This document shows positions 28,876-35,788 of a DNA stretch of 35,788 nt, in pieces. Numbering within the stretch: position 1 is the first letter of the stretch; each line of letters begins with the position of its first letter. Source of the stretch: a virus; IMG/VR virus record IMGVR_UViG_3300032293_001347, positions 1 through 35,788 of that record; one strand, given 5' to 3'. Made by a program: the position numbers and the translations under genes. The notes under the pieces are model-generated. The model did no database searches and had not been told where the DNA came from. It saw only the letters and a list, made by a program, of their open reading frames with translations.

Positions 28876-30277
28876 CAGATCCACTAGCCAATCGGTCACC
28901 CTGTCCAGCAGGTTGTAGGTCCATTCCCGCATTTGCTGTGGCCTCCAGTTCTTGTTCAACGTCAAAGTCATCACCTAACACTTCCCCGTCAGACAGTTGC
29001 TGCAGGAGCGTTTCTTGGGTGATGGTGCCAGCGGTGTAAAGCTGCAGCAGGCTTGAGATCTCTTGTGGATCAAGCCTTGTACCCATGAAGTCACGATTGA
29101 CATGACAGCTGCCGGCAGCCTCATTCTGGCCGAGGTACTGCGCATGAAACTGCAGTGAGTTGTCGATCATATCCTGCATATTTTGCGCAACCACCATCAT
29201 GGTGCTGTCACCTTGACTGCGGTTGATGCGCTTTGCTTCAGCGGTTTCAGCTGTCAGCTTCTGGCCGAGGACCGCTGATAGACCCAGCTCGTTAATCTGC
29301 CCGGCAAGTTGCTCTAGCCGCTGGAACTGATACTGAAAGCTAGTGCCGCCAGGTTCGATGTACTCAGCGCGGCCTTCTGCAGGAAATGCAATGGCTTCAC
29401 CGGGGCCTGCTGATACCTCTTCGGCGCTACTAGGGAATCCATAGAACGCCAGCATCGGCACTGCTGAAATGTGCAACTGGTTGTCGAGATCAGACTGGAT
29501 CTGGTAGGTCTTTAGGTTTAGCTCGGCAATGTCCTCTAGTGGTGGCCGTGATTCCATAAATCCGACACGGTTTGAGTATGCAACCGAGAACGGGATTTCA
29601 CTCAGGCTGGTGCGGCCTTCGTCAATGATGCGAAAGTCGCCCTTGTCATCCTTCTGATGGATCTGGTACTCACCAGGCGTCAGCACACGCACCTGCTGCA
29701 CTACCTTCTCGCCATACTCACCATCGGGCACGCTGGCAAATTCTTGCAGCCGCAGCATGGTGAGCTGCTGCTTGCCTTCCTTTGCTTCCGTGCGCCAGCC
29801 GAGGATATCGCGTGGCGTATACGTCACCCAATACGGCCTGCCGCCATCTGCAGGTGCATCTACCAACGTGCCAACGTGTCCGTACCGTACCATCTTGCGT
29901 GCGGTCTCATAGGTCCACACGTTGAGGTCATTGCCTTGGAGGTCAACATCAAACAGCTGCTCGCGGATGGTGTCACTGGTATCAATTAACCGCACCGGCT
30001 TGCGGGTCAGCATCCCTGCTAGCAGCCGTTCTAGGCGTTGGTAATACGGTGGGCACACGCTACGAGCTAGCCGGTTGTCGTAAGACTCGTCTAGCTCGCG
30101 TGGCTCTTGCGGCAGGTAACGGCGATGCTTTGCACGCATCCCGTAAGTGCCCTGCATCAGGTCTTCAATCAGGATCCAATGCGCTTCCTGCGCGTACCAC
30201 GCAGGATTTGCATCCTGCACACGGGTGACCTTACGCTCTGCCGTAGGCCGGTCGTAGTAGTTAAAACCCGTGTACAT
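28832..30277 (-). CDS. Portal protein (DUF4055-like)
   Basis: 481 aa. Motifs are VCPPYYQRLERLLAGMLTRK near 75-95, the central GGRPYWVTYTPRDILGWRTE, LNLKTYQIQSDLDNQLHISA and AETAEAKRINRSQGDSTMMV, matching the DUF4055 portal family. The acidic C-terminus (SGSDDNDGTEET) is typical of portal tails. It forms the dodecameric channel for DNA packaging. It lies downstream of the AbrB gene (8 bp gap) and upstream of small head genes. Confidence 0.88.
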   Translation of the reverse strand: MYTGFNYYDRPTAERKVTRVQDANPAWYAQEAHWILIEDLMQGTYGMRAKHRRYLPQEPRELDESYDNRLARSVCPPYYQRLERLLAGMLTRKPVRLIDTSDTIREQLFDVDLQGNDLNVWTYETARKMVRYGHVGTLVDAPADGGRPYWVTYTPRDILGWRTEAKEGKQQLTMLRLQEFASVPDGEYGEKVVQQVRVLTPGEYQIHQKDDKGDFRIIDEGRTSLSEIPFSVAYSNRVGFMESRPPLEDIAELNLKTYQIQSDLDNQLHISAVPMLAFYGFPSSAEEVSAGPGEAIAFPAEGRAEYIEPGGTSFQYQFQRLEQLAGQINELGLSAVLGQKLTAETAEAKRINRSQGDSTMMVVAQNMQDMIDNSLQFHAQYLGQNEAAGSCHVNRDFMGTRLDPQEISSLLQLYTAGTITQETLLQQLSDGEVLGDDFDVEQELEATANAGMDLQPAGQGDRLASGSDDNDGTEETTPPRA

Positions 30278-30285
30278 GATCTACG

Positions 30286-30603
30286 TCAAGCTGCAGTCAG
30301 TGTAACGCTGTTACGGGTTACCTTAATTTCAAACTCATCGCCAGGGTTGAAACCCATCTCTGCAACGTAGCCAGCACCAATGGATAGCTTGCCGTTGAAC
30401 TGCACCTTGGTCTTGTAGGTAAGGGTACGGCCAGCCTTTTTGGAACCGGTTAGCGCGATGCCCTTGGCTTCTAGCAGTGCCTCGTAAAAGGCAGTAAAGC
30501 AAAGCTTGTCGCCTTTGATGTAGCCGCACTCGCGGACCAGTTCGGTCTTGTTCAGGGTGCTAGATTCTTTGACTTTCGACAGTAGTTCAGCGCCGGTCAG
30601 CAT
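30286..30603 (-). CDS. Cyanobacterial-type AbrB transcriptional regulator
   Basis: 105 aa from ATG 30603; a TTG four codons upstream is possible. The N-terminal GAELLSKVKESSTLNKTELV, CGYIKGDKLCFTAFYEALLE and AKGIALTG match the helical part of cyanobacterial AbrB proteins, and residues about 65-100 (KVQFNGKLSIGAGYVAEMGF, NPGDEFEIKV) match their AbrB-like domain. In hosts such proteins bind DNA as global regulators of nitrogen, carbon and other genes. Here it lies between large terminase and portal in the structural operon, so it may be made late. Its target is unknown; acquisition from a host is likely. Confidence 0.88.
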   Translation of the reverse strand: MLTGAELLSKVKESSTLNKTELVRECGYIKGDKLCFTAFYEALLEAKGIALTGSKKAGRTLTYKTKVQFNGKLSIGAGYVAEMGFNPGDEFEIKVTRNSVTLTAA

Positions 30604-30627
30604 GAGTGCAATCAATGGTTGGCGGAT

Positions 30628-31974
30628 TTAATATAGCCTAATGCCAGTGCTTCGTCCAGCATTGGCGTGCAGCGGGTTGAACTCACGCCAGATGATGTAC
30701 CCAAGCGCATCATTCATGTGGTCGTAGCCTGCGTCCTTATCGGGGTCGCCTTTCTCGTTGTAAGACTGCAGCTCAAGACACTCAATTACCTTGCGGCAGC
30801 CGTCTGTTACCTGCATCCGCACTTGGCCTTTGCCGTTTTCCAGCAAAGCCTGAACAGCAGCCACGCGATCACGGACGGGAGGATTGCTGCGCGGCGATTG
30901 GTTTGACATGCCATACGACTCAAGGATCTGGATGTCTGTTTGCGCGGCATTGGTGCTGCGGTTGCCGCCGCTGGCGTCAGGGTAAACATAGATACGATGC
31001 GTTGGGTATCTGGATTTGATCGACTGCGCTAGGGCGTCGGTGTCATGCGCACCACTGATCTCATCTACTACTAACAGGCTGCTGCCTTGCCTGATAGCAA
31101 TGACGGCAGACATGTTGCCCACGTTGAAGTCAACGCCAACCCTAAGCGGCTCATTGCTAATGTCTGGTATGGTTGCCAAGACATGCTTGCTGCGGTCAAA
31201 GCGGTCATAAACCTGGCCGGTGGTTAAGTTTACAAATTCACCGTCTAGGTATGCCTTGAGCAGGCTTGGATCATAGTTTGCTTGCAACCGCTCAATGAAG
31301 TCCGGCGGCAGGTGTGGATTGTCTACGGTGCGCATCTTGATCAGATGCCGGTCTGCGCGCGCTTTAGCATCATCACTGCCAAATGTATTCCACATCCAGC
31401 GAAATCCCTCGGGCGTTGATGCTGCGGCAAACTGCCGGACATTGCCTGAACGCAAACGGCCAAGGATCTTCGGGAATGCTTTATTAGCAATGCTTGGGGT
31501 CACCGTATCGATCTCATCAGCTAGCACCCATGCCAGGTTCAGGCCGATAATCCGTGACCAGTTCTCAAACGACCGGCAAAGGATCTTAGTGTCACCCTGT
31601 GGTAGGTGCAGCGTGTACTCCGGCAGCGGTGACGCCCTGAATGTGTACGGAATATCGTACGCCTCTAGGAAGTCATCAAAGTCGTTTTGCCAGATATCAC
31701 GAATCAACGGGCCCGTGGGTTCCATTACGGCACCGATAAAACCTTGATTGGCCGCGGCCAGCATTACCGCTTTAGCGCACAATGCACGGGTCTTTCCAGC
31801 TCCATACCCGGCCGAGATACCAAGGATCTGCGTGGCGGTGTCATCCACAAACGCAAGCTGCCCAGGGTGCAGATCTGCGCGAATGGCGGCTAGGCGCTCG
31901 GCTAAATCCAGCTCGTTGGATTCATCCAATTGCAATGCTGATCGCAAAAGCAGATCAGCTTCAATGCAGCTCAC
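30628..31974 (-). CDS. Terminase large subunit
   Basis: 448 aa from GTG 31974, which overlaps the small subunit TGA (GTGA). The ATPase has Walker A SAGYGAGKT (54-62) and Walker B LADEID (151-156; Asp153/Glu154), with coupling motif AASTPEGF. The nuclease domain has VGVDFNVG (Asp282), YPDASGG (Asp333) and GYDHMNDALGY near the end, the usual RNase H-like acidic triad. It translocates DNA into the head and cuts it. No inteins or frameshifts are visible. Confidence 0.94.
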   Translation of the reverse strand: MSCIEADLLLRSALQLDESNELDLAERLAAIRADLHPGQLAFVDDTATQILGISAGYGAGKTRALCAKAVMLAAANQGFIGAVMEPTGPLIRDIWQNDFDDFLEAYDIPYTFRASPLPEYTLHLPQGDTKILCRSFENWSRIIGLNLAWVLADEIDTVTPSIANKAFPKILGRLRSGNVRQFAAASTPEGFRWMWNTFGSDDAKARADRHLIKMRTVDNPHLPPDFIERLQANYDPSLLKAYLDGEFVNLTTGQVYDRFDRSKHVLATIPDISNEPLRVGVDFNVGNMSAVIAIRQGSSLLVVDEISGAHDTDALAQSIKSRYPTHRIYVYPDASGGNRSTNAAQTDIQILESYGMSNQSPRSNPPVRDRVAAVQALLENGKGQVRMQVTDGCRKVIECLELQSYNEKGDPDKDAGYDHMNDALGYIIWREFNPLHANAGRSTGIRLY

Positions 31975-32318
31975 TTGCCAACAAGGCCAAGCATTTCAGC
32001 TTGCAGGCGGACAGCGCCAATAACCGAGCCAAGTTGGTTAGTGCGCATTCCACGCTCAATGGTCATCTCAAGCGTCTGCAATCGCTTGGCCTTCATTTCG
32101 GCCAGCGTTGACTTATCCCACGTTTGATACAACAACTGTTTGGCGCAGTCGTACCACTTATCTGCGGTCGGACGGCACACCCCCCATTTTTCAATAATGA
32201 GCTTTGGGATTGATATGCCGTTCGAACCAGCAGCTACTATCTCGGCCAGTTCAGACCAAATGCACAACAGCTCTTCGTGAGTGTAGTGGGTTTTCTCTTT
32301 GGTCTTTGACCGTGCCAT
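31971..32318 (-). CDS. Terminase small subunit
   Basis: 115 aa directly upstream of the large subunit with a GTGA overlap. The N-terminal part has a helix-turn-helix-like segment (ISIPKLIIEKWGVCRPTADK) and the rest is helical (LAEMKAKRLQTLEMTIERGM), as in small terminases that form rings and recognise pac or cos DNA. It starts 4 bp after the clamp gene stop, so packaging and replication genes form one transcript. The pac site itself is not visible. Confidence 0.78.
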   Translation of the reverse strand: MARSKTKEKTHYTHEELLCIWSELAEIVAAGSNGISIPKLIIEKWGVCRPTADKWYDCAKQLLYQTWDKSTLAEMKAKRLQTLEMTIERGMRTNQLGSVIGAVRLQAEMLGLVGK

Positions 32319-32322
32319 GTGA

Positions 32323-33369
32323 TCAGCGTACCTGAACTGGCATTACCAGTGTAAGACCAGGCTCAAATACTACAGGAGTAGTTGAGCTGTTGCCGCTGAT
32401 GGTAGCAGTATCACCGTCTAGATGCTTAAAGGCATCAATGAGGTAATGCACGTTAAAGGCAAGCGTTGGCAGCGTGCCATTGATGGCAATGGACTCTGAC
32501 CCGCTGTTGGCCTCGGCTTCGGAGGCAATGGTAAGCCGCTTGGCCTTGGTGGTGAGCTTGACGACACTGTTGTGGCTGTCGGCGATAACGGCTACGCGCT
32601 CAAGGGCAGCCAGCATGGCAAGGCGGCTGACAGTAGCAGTGTGCTCGTAGCTGGGAGGGATCAGCGCTTGCACGTTCGGGTATGTGCCGTCCAATAACCG
32701 CGAAACGATCATGGTGCCATCAGCAAGGGCGATACCGGCTTGGTGGTTGTCGGCGGTGATGGTGGCCGGCTGGCGGATTTGCTGCAGGGTACGCGCTGGG
32801 AGAACGATGTCAAGATCTGCGGCATCAGTGTCGGCGGTACGAACGGCAAGGCGATGACCGTCTGTGGCCTCAAGACGCAAAGCACCGCTTGCGATGGTGA
32901 CATGCACACCGGTCAGCAGCTGCTTGGACGCATCGGTGGCAGCAGCAGGCAATACCGCCGCCAACGGCGCTGAGAGGTCCACAGCAGCGCCAGCAGCGGC
33001 ATCCACCACGGGCAATGCAGGGAAATCCTTTGCAGAGGCCACGGAGAGGCTGTAGGAGCCGCCTGCAGCAGTCAGCGTGACGCGTGTACCGTCCACGGCC
33101 AGCGACAGCGCCTCTGAGGCGTCTAGGCGGCCTGTGATGTCCGCTAGCAGCCGATGCGGCACCACGCACGCGCCGGTGGTATCCACTGCAGCCGTGATGG
33201 CGGTGCTGATGCCGAGGTCCAAGTCGTAGGCGGTAACACGGACGCTGCCTGCATCAGCGGCTAGTAGCACACCGGCAAGGATCGGATGGCCGGAGCGCCC
33301 GGTGCCTACAGCGCGGGATACAGCGCGTAGGGCATGGGACAGGTCGGACTGTGAGCAGGTGAATTTCAT
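32323..33369 (-). CDS. dnaN: DNA polymerase III beta sliding clamp (DnaN-like)
   Basis: 348 aa from ATG 33369; a longer in-frame start at 33411 would run into the upstream gene. It begins MKFTCSQSDLSHALRAVSRAVG, cut here to MKFTCSQSDLSHALRAVSRA, then HPILAGVLLAAD, YDLDLGI, the middle-domain ASKQLLTGVHVTI...ATDGHRLAVR, IVSRLLDGTYPN and the C-terminal LAFNVHYLIDAFKHL and VMPVQVR. All three clamp domains are present, in the order and wording of cyanobacterial DnaN. Length is slightly shorter than usual (about 366-390). It would load on phage DNA and tether a polymerase. No clamp loader or polymerase is in the window, so it must use host or out-of-window partners. Confidence 0.92.
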   Translation of the reverse strand: MKFTCSQSDLSHALRAVSRAVGTGRSGHPILAGVLLAADAGSVRVTAYDLDLGISTAITAAVDTTGACVVPHRLLADITGRLDASEALSLAVDGTRVTLTAAGGSYSLSVASAKDFPALPVVDAAAGAAVDLSAPLAAVLPAAATDASKQLLTGVHVTIASGALRLEATDGHRLAVRTADTDAADLDIVLPARTLQQIRQPATITADNHQAGIALADGTMIVSRLLDGTYPNVQALIPPSYEHTATVSRLAMLAALERVAVIADSHNSVVKLTTKAKRLTIASEAEANSGSESIAINGTLPTLAFNVHYLIDAFKHLDGDTATISGNSSTTPVVFEPGLTLVMPVQVR

Positions 33370-33578
33370 TGTGCAGCAGCTTCGGATAAGGCGTTGATGA
33401 TGGCGTCGCAATCAACTTGAAACGAACCAACCAATTCCAGGGGGATCGGCTGGGCGTCGTCTTGTGCGTTGTCGCGGATGGCATGGGCGTAGGCCAGTGA
33501 CTGGGTCATGCAGTCATGAAGCCGGTTGATCACCGGCGACTGCTTGGCGGGAATGTTGATCGAGTCTTGTGATGACAT
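33366..33578 (-). CDS. Hypothetical protein (70 aa)
   Basis: ATG 33578 (MSSQDSINIPAKQSPVINRL) is preferred over a start 13 codons upstream, because the upstream one extends further into the RHH gene. The product is a helical acidic protein (HDCMTQSLAYAHAIRDNAQD, then LVGSFQVDCDAIINALSEAA). The stop overlaps the clamp ATG (ATGA), so translation is coupled; a role in replication is plausible but undemonstrated. No family is recognised. Confidence 0.6.
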   Translation of the reverse strand: MSSQDSINIPAKQSPVINRLHDCMTQSLAYAHAIRDNAQDDAQPIPLELVGSFQVDCDAIINALSEAAAQ

Positions 33579-33807
33579 ACGCAACGAGATGCTCAACGTG
33601 TCGGTGCGACAGATCACCGCGCATGTGCGCAGCAGCCCCGGACACGAGGCGATGGTAGTCGGCTGTGGTCAACCATGCAACCCCACTGCTTAAGGAACGG
33701 TCACGGATCAACTGCGCGCGGCTAATGCCGAGTGATGCGGCCTGCTGATCCAAGGCGGTGAGGTCTTCGGGCTGGAAACGGACTTTGATTTCTTGCATTG
33801 GTTCCAT
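33514..33807 (-). CDS. Ribbon-helix-helix DNA-binding protein
   Basis: 97 aa. Residues 6-38 match the RHH (CopG/Arc/MetJ) fold: a beta strand IKVRFQPEDLTALDQQAASL followed by GISRAQLIRDRSL. A helical C-terminal half carries His-rich HMRGDLSHRHVEHLVAYV. The start may be ATG 33807 or ATG 33798. It is the first gene after the repeat-rich gap and lies directly by the candidate origin, so it could bind repeats there to regulate replication or its own operon, as CopG-type proteins do. Confidence 0.72.
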   Translation of the reverse strand: MEPMQEIKVRFQPEDLTALDQQAASLGISRAQLIRDRSLSSGVAWLTTADYHRLVSGAAAHMRGDLSHRHVEHLVAYVITRLDQHSRQAVAGDQPAS

Positions 33808-34024
33808 GGGTGAGGCGGCAGCATACGTCCAACCAAGGTTTTGAGGTTAGGACGGCGAGATCCCTTGCGGGCCAAGGCTTCTCCTAACCGTCCAACCTCC
33901 TAACCTCTAGTAGTAAGTAAGTAAAGAGGGGGTAGGGGGGGGTACGGGGTAACTCTGTAAGGGAAGTGGGTCGGTCCGCTGGTTAGGCGGCTGAGATCGA
34001 CTGCAGCGCAAGGCGTCTGACCGT
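33808..34024. other. Repeat-rich intergenic region, candidate origin or control region
   Basis: The gap between the primase-helicase stop and the RHH start contains CGTCCAAC at 33826 and 33889 and a further copy at 34042 in the primase 3' end. TCCTAACC occurs at 33882 and 33898, and its inverse GGTTAGGA at 33845; GAGGTTAGGA (33843-33852) and TCCTAACCTC (33898-33907) form a perfect 10-bp inverted repeat. Between them is a small hairpin, CCTTG (33863-33867)/CAAGG (33873-33877). A G-rich tract follows. Iteron-like repeats beside replication genes fit an origin or the operator of the RHH gene; both roles may coincide. Confidence 0.5.
33928..33970 (+). repeat. G-quadruplex-like G-run tract
   Basis: On the plus strand runs of G occur at 33928-33932 (five), 33935-33942 (eight), 33946-33949 (four), 33961-33963 and 33968-33970 (three each), separated by short spacers, which meets the usual G3+N1-7 pattern for a quadruplex. 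It lies in the gap downstream of the primase-helicase and beside the repeats. The transcript from the leftward genes would be C-rich here; the single-stranded plus strand could fold in replication. Confidence 0.7.
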
Positions 34025-35788
34025 CTAGCCGGCATGTTGGCCGTCCAACTGGTAGTACCAGCGCCTCTTGCCGGTCGATTCGCGGCGTTTCGCCCAACCC
34101 AGCTCCTTCAAGATCGAAGCCACCTGCATCTGGTCGGCCTTGGACTGGCGCTCCATGGGCTTCTGGATGGCCTTGGCAAGGATCTCCTCGGAAGTCAGCG
34201 GCTCGGTGCTGCGTCGTTCAGCGAGGTAGGAAAGGATGGCGGCACGCCATGGTGACTCGATCATGTAGGCATCGTTTTCCTGCTGAACGGCTAGCTCCAT
34301 GGCTGCAGGAAGGCGGCTGGTTTCACCGTTGCGGTAGGCGTGAACCGCTGCAGACCAGATGGCATCACGCTCCATTAAGAGCATGGCGGTATTGATTTGA
34401 TCCACTTGTGTTCGAGTTGTGGGTATCACCCAAAAGCGACGGTTTCCGGTTTCATCCACAAGAAAACCAGCAGTTTTGTTGGTGGTGCCAACAATGATGC
34501 CACGCCTTGGGAATGCTTCAACGGCCTTGCCATATGGCACACGGAGTAGATCTACCGCCTGCGATAAAAACGCCTTGACTTGCCCAGCGTGCTTACGATT
34601 GGTGATGTGATCAAGCTCTGCCCATTCCATGATCCACGAGCGGTGAAGCACCATTACATCGTCCTTGGTGCTGATGTCACCCAACGCATCTGAGTAAAAC
34701 GGACCACCCAAACAGCCCCAGAAGCTGGATTTGTATGCACCTTGATCGCCCATGATCACGCAGGCGGTGTCATGCTTGAAACCAGGATCAAAAGCACGAG
34801 CAACAGCGCCAATCAAGGTGCGCTTAAGCATCTCGTCGTAGATCGTGGTTTCACCGCCTTGGTCCTCTGGGCGAAGGTATGCGGTAGCGAGGCCGTCGAT
34901 GTAAGCCGGCTGGACGCGCTGCTCGCAATGGATCAGGTACTCGGTTACGGGGTCGTAAGGGTTCTCGTTGGCGACCTGCACAAGGCAGTCAATAGCCAGC
35001 TCCTTGCCGACCTTGTAACCCATCTCTGCCAGCTTTAGGTAAAAGCGATCGGCGCCATCGATGACCTTGCCCTTGATTTCGATCTGCTGGGTGAAAACGT
35101 TGTAGCGGATCTCATCGGTCTGGCTGCGCAGCAGGGCTAACAGCTCTGCGGTTTCCAGCTTTTCCGGCTTCGTGATGATCGGCGCCTTGGCATCGCCGTC
35201 ACCACTGCCGCCGCCTGTCGCCACCCTGCGCTGCGGCTCGCGCCGATGGGGTCGCCAGCCGTCTTTTTTGGCCATGTCGCCAAGGGTGCCAAGGCTGATG
35301 CCGGACTTCTTGAAGCTCTTCCACTTGCGCTGGCAATCACTGGGCTTGTGCTTGCCAGATTGCGCTGACCAATGCTCCCAATCGTTTAGAAGGCTGTCAT
35401 CGCCAACGCTATGGAGCGCCATGCCAACGGCTAGCCAGTCGTCGTAGTCATCAGCGCGACTGCTGGCTAGGGCATCGAGGTAAGAACGCGCCCTGGTGGC
35501 ATCGTCAGCACCATGCACCACTGGCGGCAAGGCCACCGGCTCGGCTACTGGCTTGAGCATCCGCTCGATCAGGCAAAGCGGCGCCTCGGCTAGGTCGAGG
35601 TCTTCGGGGCTGTATTTGGCTACCCAGCGGTAGCCGCTGGTGGTTGGGTGCGCACCGGCTACAACGGACTGGCAGCCGGTCCAGCGGAGTTCCACCTGCT
35701 CCGGCTTGCCATCGGAGTCGGTGACACCTGACTTGTATTTGCGTGTGGCGATGCCATCCCAATAGTGCTCTGGCACTTGGTAGATGAC
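34025..35788 (-). CDS. Primase-helicase, 5'-truncated by the window edge
   Basis: The frame is open through the window edge (the visible part is 587 aa), so the true start lies outside; the GTG at 35776 is not needed. The first residues (LRWTGCQSVVAGAHPTTSGY) are the end of a primase-polymerase (AEP) domain. Next comes a PriCT-2-type linker (about 95-180: RSYLDALASSRADDYDDWLA, DWEHWSAQSGKHKPSDCQRK). The C-terminal part is a VirE/D5-like SF3 helicase with Walker A GDQGAYKS near residue 347, EWAELDHI and GTTNKTAGFLVDETGNRRFW. It should unwind and prime phage DNA. It lies next to the clamp and candidate origin. Confidence 0.9.
   Translation of the reverse strand, partial: VIYQVPEHYWDGIATRKYKSGVTDSDGKPEQVELRWTGCQSVVAGAHPTTSGYRWVAKYSPEDLDLAEAPLCLIERMLKPVAEPVALPPVVHGADDATRARSYLDALASSRADDYDDWLAVGMALHSVGDDSLLNDWEHWSAQSGKHKPSDCQRKWKSFKKSGISLGTLGDMAKKDGWRPHRREPQRRVATGGGSGDGDAKAPIITKPEKLETAELLALLRSQTDEIRYNVFTQQIEIKGKVIDGADRFYLKLAEMGYKVGKELAIDCLVQVANENPYDPVTEYLIHCEQRVQPAYIDGLATAYLRPEDQGGETTIYDEMLKRTLIGAVARAFDPGFKHDTACVIMGDQGAYKSSFWGCLGGPFYSDALGDISTKDDVMVLHRSWIMEWAELDHITNRKHAGQVKAFLSQAVDLLRVPYGKAVEAFPRRGIIVGTTNKTAGFLVDETGNRRFWVIPTTRTQVDQINTAMLLMERDAIWSAAVHAYRNGETSRLPAAMELAVQQENDAYMIESPWRAAILSYLAERRSTEPLTSEEILAKAIQKPMERQSKADQMQVASILKELGWAKRRESTGKRRWYYQLDGQHAG

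Noticed and set aside
33900-34097. 65-aa minus-strand ORF over the primase 3' end and the gap
   Set aside because: Out of frame with the primase C-terminus and spans the repeat tract with low-complexity Pro/Leu sequence; no support.
1-35788. Integrase, att sites, repressor genes, tRNA, IS elements, CRISPR array
   Set aside because: Looked for and not seen; no claim about lysogeny is made.

Overview
The window looks like most of the genome of a tailed, long-tailed (siphovirus-type) phage, or of an intact prophage, whose host is probably a Synechococcus/Cyanobium-type picocyanobacterium. That host call rests on remembered family resemblance and not on a search. The supports are a cyanobacterial-type AbrB regulator, a DnaN clamp that reads like the cyanobacterial protein, a group-2-like sigma-70 factor, and several small proteins I associate with cyanophages (the 119-aa protein at 7768-8127 and the 44-, 57- and 44-aa basic proteins at 4739, 26965 and 27138). 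No integrase, repressor/Cro pair, tRNA, IS element or CRISPR array is visible, so lysogeny can be neither shown nor excluded. Both ends cut through genes. Coding density is very high, with stop/start overlaps (ATGA, GTGA, TGATG, TAATG, TAGTG) at many junctions; no stretch above 300 bases lacks a gene.

Layout. Positions 1-2438 hold the only rightward genes: a chain of five tiny overlapping early-type genes ending in a stand-alone NrdR-like zinc ribbon, then a complete sigma-70 factor, then a possible 54-aa ORF. Everything else is leftward. Reading in the direction of transcription (right to left): a primase-helicase cut by the window edge (35788-34025); a 217-bp repeat- and G-rich gap that is the best origin candidate; a ribbon-helix-helix protein, a 70-aa protein and a full DnaN-type sliding clamp; small and large terminase; the AbrB regulator; DUF4055-type portal; MuF-like head protein; three small genes, two of them overlapping in different frames; scaffold; major capsid protein; a probable decoration protein; a terminator with a UUCG loop.

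The tail block follows: DnaT-like connector, two small proteins, a jelly-roll-like virion protein, head-tail stopper, gp10-like protein, tail terminator, tail tube, a second terminator, the tail chaperone G with a hidden frameshifted T extension, tape measure, L-like and K-like tail-tip proteins, a 1408-aa J-like hub, three further tail proteins, a repeat-bearing fibre, a glycine-rich adhesin and several small distal proteins. Last come a lectin-like fibre, a lysis cassette (two membrane proteins and a two-domain endolysin) and a dCTP deaminase.

How it works together: the primase-helicase and clamp would give the phage much of its own replisome; sigma, AbrB, RHH and zinc-ribbon proteins could redirect transcription; Dcd would raise the dUMP/dTTP supply; the two terminators sit directly after the capsid and tail-tube genes, where the most copies are needed. 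A tape measure of 794 aa predicts a tail near 120 nm (about 0.15 nm per residue).

Most notable: a conserved-looking tail-chaperone extension reached only by a +1 (or -2) frameshift; the clamp plus sigma plus AbrB set of host-like information proteins; the origin-like gap beside the replication genes; and overlapping genes at 27138-27444.
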